Assembly (NCBI GenBank): GCA_039926025.1
Contig: JBDSXV010000232.1
Location: forward strand, 1-64,000
DNA length: 64,000 nucleotides
Source of the DNA: Dokdonella_A sp039926025
GTDB taxonomy: Bacteria; Pseudomonadota; Gammaproteobacteria; Xanthomonadales; Rhodanobacteraceae
Direction: 5' to 3'
Position numbers and translations under genes: made by a program. A model generated the notes under the pieces. The model was not told where the DNA came from. It was given only the letters and a program-made list of their open reading frames with translations, and searched no databases. Shown piece by piece: positions 61,718-64,000 of this stretch (the first letter of the stretch is position 1; each line of letters begins with the position of its first letter).

Positions 61718-62397
61718 CCCAGACGCGAAAGAAGTTGGGTTACGACAACGCCAGACTCAGGACGGAATCGCACGTCCACGCGTTTGATTTGCAGAGTGAC
61801 CAAGAGCCGCTGGGATCGCTGATTCGCGCCGCCATAGTGAGTGACGACGGTCATCGGGACTTCAACGGACCAACCGAAACGACCATCCGCTCCTTCGCCC
61901 GATCGAACGATGCGAGCCGGCTCCGTAACGGACTCAAGAATCACCCGCTGATCCTTGACCAGAGCGAGATTCCCCGATTGTTCGAGTTCGTGCACGAAAT
62001 CCTTGTAAGCCGCCTCAGAGAAGCGGTCATGGATACGCGTCAACTGATCACGCCAGTTGACGAAATCAAGGCTGTAACTCATGCGCGCCGTGTCTGCCGC
62101 CCATTGAGCGACAGCGTCATTTGTCAAGAATGGCTTTGACAGTGGCTCGATTTGGAGGACATGGCCAGTACCGTCCACCGCGAAGTATTTCGGCTGCGGA
62201 CGTTGGAGAAATACCACAGCGATCAACACGACCGCCGCGGCAATGATCAACGACTGAATCGCGACCACGCGAAGCAATGACGTATATCTTAGCCGCCAGT
62301 AGTCATTCGTAATCGCGACCGCATCCAGTCCGCCGGCCGCCATCTCCGGTGTAGCGTGTGAATCGTTGACCGCTGCTTTCTTTCCGCGACCGAACAT
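61714..62397 (-). CDS. dotI: DotI/IcmL-like inner-membrane protein (IncI TraM type)
   Basis: A 227-residue protein starting MFGRGKKAAVND. One membrane helix (LLRVVAIQSLIIAAAVVLIA) is followed by a VirB8-like domain: PLSKPFLTNDAVAQWAADTA, then SLDFVNWRDQLTRIHDRFSE and LEQSGNLALVKDQRV, strongly matching DotI/IcmL. First gene of the operon, with GAGGTG upstream and operator c 17 bp away. An extension upstream through the promoter is rejected. Confidence 0.9.
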   Translation of the reverse strand: MFGRGKKAAVNDSHATPEMAAGGLDAVAITNDYWRLRYTSLLRVVAIQSLIIAAAVVLIAVVFLQRPQPKYFAVDGTGHVLQIEPLSKPFLTNDAVAQWAADTARMSYSLDFVNWRDQLTRIHDRFSEAAYKDFVHELEQSGNLALVKDQRVILESVTEPARIVRSGEGADGRFGWSVEVPMTVVTHYGGANQRSQRLLVTLQIKRVDVRFRPESGVVVTQLLSRLG

Positions 62398-62413
62398 GCC
62401 CACCTCGTTTTCT

Positions 62414-62453
62414 CGTATATGTAGTCTATACGGAAATGTGCAGGCTTTGCCAA
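62414..62453 (-). promoter_or_regulatory. Operator c and secretion-operon promoter
   Basis: The palindrome CGTATATGTAGTCTATACG (62414-62432) overlaps the -10 of a leftward promoter: -35 TTGGCA (62448-62453), exactly 17-bp spacer and -10 TATAGA (62425-62430). GGGCGGTATTG lies at the -35, as at operator a. The promoter drives dotI and the conjugation operon. The site is almost certainly a repressor or activator target. Confidence 0.75.
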
Positions 62454-62478
62454 TACCGCCCCATTTCCTCGAAAAATT

Positions 62479-62528
62479 GGTACCGCCAGCATAGTTTGGC
62501 AGTTTTGCCAAACTATGCTGGCGGTACC
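62479..62528. repeat. Perfect 23-bp inverted repeat
   Basis: Arms 62479-62501 (GGTACCGCCAGCATAGTTTG and GCA) and 62506-62528 are exact reverse complements around a 4-base loop (GTTT). Related partial sites, GCCAAACTTTGCTAG (62660-62674) and GAAACTTTGCCTG (62714-62726), follow. It could be an origin of transfer or replication element, a terminator or a protein-binding site. It lies 26 bp upstream of the promoter's -35. Confidence 0.9.
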
Positions 62529-63042
62529 AGAAATCCACGAGCTCGCCGAGGGCCCCTCCTGGCCGGAAGCGGTCGTTCCGCTCGGGGCTTCTGGCTGATA
62601 AAAAAGCCGGTCGCTAGCGCTAAAGGCACGCCCATATTGGTCCGTTGTCCGGGATCTCAGCCAAACTTTGCTAGTATGTTTTTCAAACACGTCTATTTTC
62701 CGACTTCCGTGTCGAAACTTTGCCTGCATTGCAGCGCCAATCTTTGACGTCGGTACCAAAAACAGCACGTTGCCACCTCGATCGGCATACGACATAAAAG
62801 ATCTCGGCGGCCGCCCGATCGAAAAGCCGATAGACCTCTATGCAACCTCCCTGCCACCTCAGCTGCAGAAATCGCGATCCGACCGCCTGCCTCGCTTTTT
62901 TAGACCTTCCGTGACATAGCGGACCGACTTGAGCCACGGACGCTGGCGTCGATCTGCCGCCGTGTGGCCAGAATCAACAGCCATTGTGCAGATGCGCGGC
63001 TTATCGGCCGGCTGTCGGTTTGGCGGTCCACTACTCGGTGGA
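62529..63042. other. Non-coding region, no gene supported
   Basis: About 510 bases without a convincing gene on either strand. It contains several short inverted repeats (such as AGCGG-N5-CCGCT around 62568-62582) and the partial copies of the palindrome arm. Position between the secretion operon and the ArdC-like gene would suit an oriT or oriV, but no nick-site consensus is recognised. Confidence 0.45.
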
Positions 63043-64000
63043 CTACCGCGGACGAGGCACTAGCAGAAGAACATTGTTCGCGGTTTGATACGGCGTTTCA
63101 GGGTCAATCGCCCCACCAGCATCGAGATCCTGTGAAAGCCTTGACCACCACTGCATACTCGGCAGTCGCAAGCTCAAGTGGTCCTGCAGTGCATCGATCA
63201 TAGGAAGTACTTCCAGTGACGCCGCCGCGAATCTCTTTTGAACGTCAGTACTCTCCGCCAGTTCGCGCCATACACGGACCTGGCCGGACACAGACGGCCC
63301 GAGGAATGGCTGCATTCCCACGAGCGTCATTCCTATGGTTGCGAAAAGACTTGCACGAAACTCCTCGCACGCACGTTCTACCGTGACGTCGGGCGAGTCA
63401 TCGTCTGCCCAGATGTCCACGGCTCGCCAACGGTGCTCTCGGCAGCGGCTCCCCGTGGCGCTGTACCAGGTTCGTAACAGTTCACTGTAGTGCACTTCCC
63501 TGCTGGAGTGATCTACGCCAGGGGTCGCATGAGTGAAGTCGGCCGGGACAAGTCCCGACGCGTCGATAAAGGCGTCGAGCCTCGACGGGCCGTCGGCTCG
63601 GATCGCGCGGACCGCACTAGCGCACGGCGGCATGTTAGCGATCTGGGAAGCGTGAAAGACCGAATAGGCGGTGAGGTACACCCGGCCGCCGGCGTCGCCG
63701 GCTCCCGACAGGCCGAGGTCCGCGAGATCGCCCAAGGTCATGCTTGCGGGCTCTGTAGCGATTTGCCCTGTACTCACAGCATTACTACCCACACGGCACG
63801 GACGCAGGATTGTGAGAGCTTGCTCACCCTTGCGCACCGCAATCGCCTGGCCCGAATCCTTACTGAGTTGTAATGCCTGTCGGTAGGTCAAAAATCTTGG
63901 ATCGGAAAGATTTCGATCCCACAAGTGGGCCAAGAGCATCATCCGATTCTGCCCTGCAAACTGATGATGCGTCGCAGGATTGTGCGGTTCCAACGCACCC
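63043..64000 (-). CDS. ArdC-like anti-restriction protein, partial at right edge
   Basis: Over 318 residues. The visible N-terminus (FAGQNRMMLLAHLWDRNLSD, PRFLTYRQALQLSKDSGQ, AIAVRKGEQALTIL) matches the ArdC_N single-strand DNA-binding domain, and the rest is helical. The frame stays open to the right edge, so the beginning lies outside the window. ArdC-type proteins protect incoming plasmid DNA from restriction. It reads toward the secretion operon. Confidence 0.75.
   Translation of the reverse strand, partial: GALEPHNPATHHQFAGQNRMMLLAHLWDRNLSDPRFLTYRQALQLSKDSGQAIAVRKGEQALTILRPCRVGSNAVSTGQIATEPASMTLGDLADLGLSGAGDAGGRVYLTAYSVFHASQIANMPPCASAVRAIRADGPSRLDAFIDASGLVPADFTHATPGVDHSSREVHYSELLRTWYSATGSRCREHRWRAVDIWADDDSPDVTVERACEEFRASLFATIGMTLVGMQPFLGPSVSGQVRVWRELAESTDVQKRFAAASLEVLPMIDALQDHLSLRLPSMQWWSRLSQDLDAGGAIDPETPYQTANNVLLLVPRPR

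Noticed and set aside
62289..62795. 168-codon leftward frame over the dotI promoter
   Set aside because: It runs through the palindrome and operator c, out of frame with dotI, with no protein-like motif.
1..64000. rRNA, tRNA, relaxase or replication initiator genes
   Set aside because: None recognised on either strand; the nearest hints (palindrome at 62479, DnaA-like boxes at 28949) do not identify an origin on their own.

Overview
This 64 kb window looks like part of a large conjugative plasmid or integrative conjugative element from a high-GC proteobacterium. It carries a conjugative secretion operon of the MPF_I (Dot/Icm, IncI-like) class, a plasmid-type topoisomerase III and single-strand binding protein, several DNA methyltransferases and other anti-restriction candidates, two insertion sequences, a HepT/MntA toxin-antitoxin pair and many uncharacterised element-type proteins. 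I see no rRNA, tRNA, replication initiator, relaxase or chromosomal housekeeping cluster. One secreted protein ends in an FYNGFE-type tail, which I associate with Lysobacterales (Xanthomonadaceae/Rhodanobacteraceae); this is only a hint about the host.

Layout. (1) 1-7.1 kb is a patchwork: an ISL3 transposase cut by the left edge, a P-loop gene broken by it, HepT/MntA, a SprT-like remnant, a tandem pair of CPACG proteins, and a complete IS30-family element. (2) 20.3-7.2 kb is one leftward block: a secreted protein, topB, a 40-residue membrane protein, ssb, a HerA-like ATPase, an HTH protein, a RuvB-like ATPase, an EVE-like protein and a DsbC-like isomerase. (3) 20.4-28.5 kb is a rightward DNA-modification block: a small ribbon-helix-helix-like protein, a C5 methyltransferase with internal repeats, RdgC, a Dam-like methyltransferase, ASCH, DUF2786-like, DUF5131/Gp37-Gp68-like, HNH and DUF2958-like genes. 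(4) 43.1-28.5 kb is a leftward block dominated by a 2101-residue methylase-helicase and a 794-residue LPD1 protein with an HEWAH motif. (5) 43.5-47.5 kb is a rightward block: a UvrD-like helicase, a truncated PP-loop protein, a secreted protein and three small genes. (6) 62.4-47.6 kb is the leftward secretion block: DotI, DotH, DotG, TraQ- and TraR-like proteins, an unknown 473-residue protein and the DotO ATPase, then a C5 methyltransferase, an LPD7 protein and small genes. (7) 62.4-64 kb holds a non-coding region with a perfect 23-bp palindrome and an ArdC-like gene that runs off the right edge.

The most striking signal is that all three leftward blocks begin with the same 19-bp palindromic operator (CGTATA-N7-TATACG or a near copy), placed over the -10 region of a predicted leftward promoter. 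Secretion, DNA processing and the polyvalent-protein block therefore appear to form one regulon. A second theme is modular relatedness: three of the largest proteins share an N-terminal module, three others share a C-terminal motif, and short modules recur in further proteins, so the element seems to have grown by reusing a few private domains.
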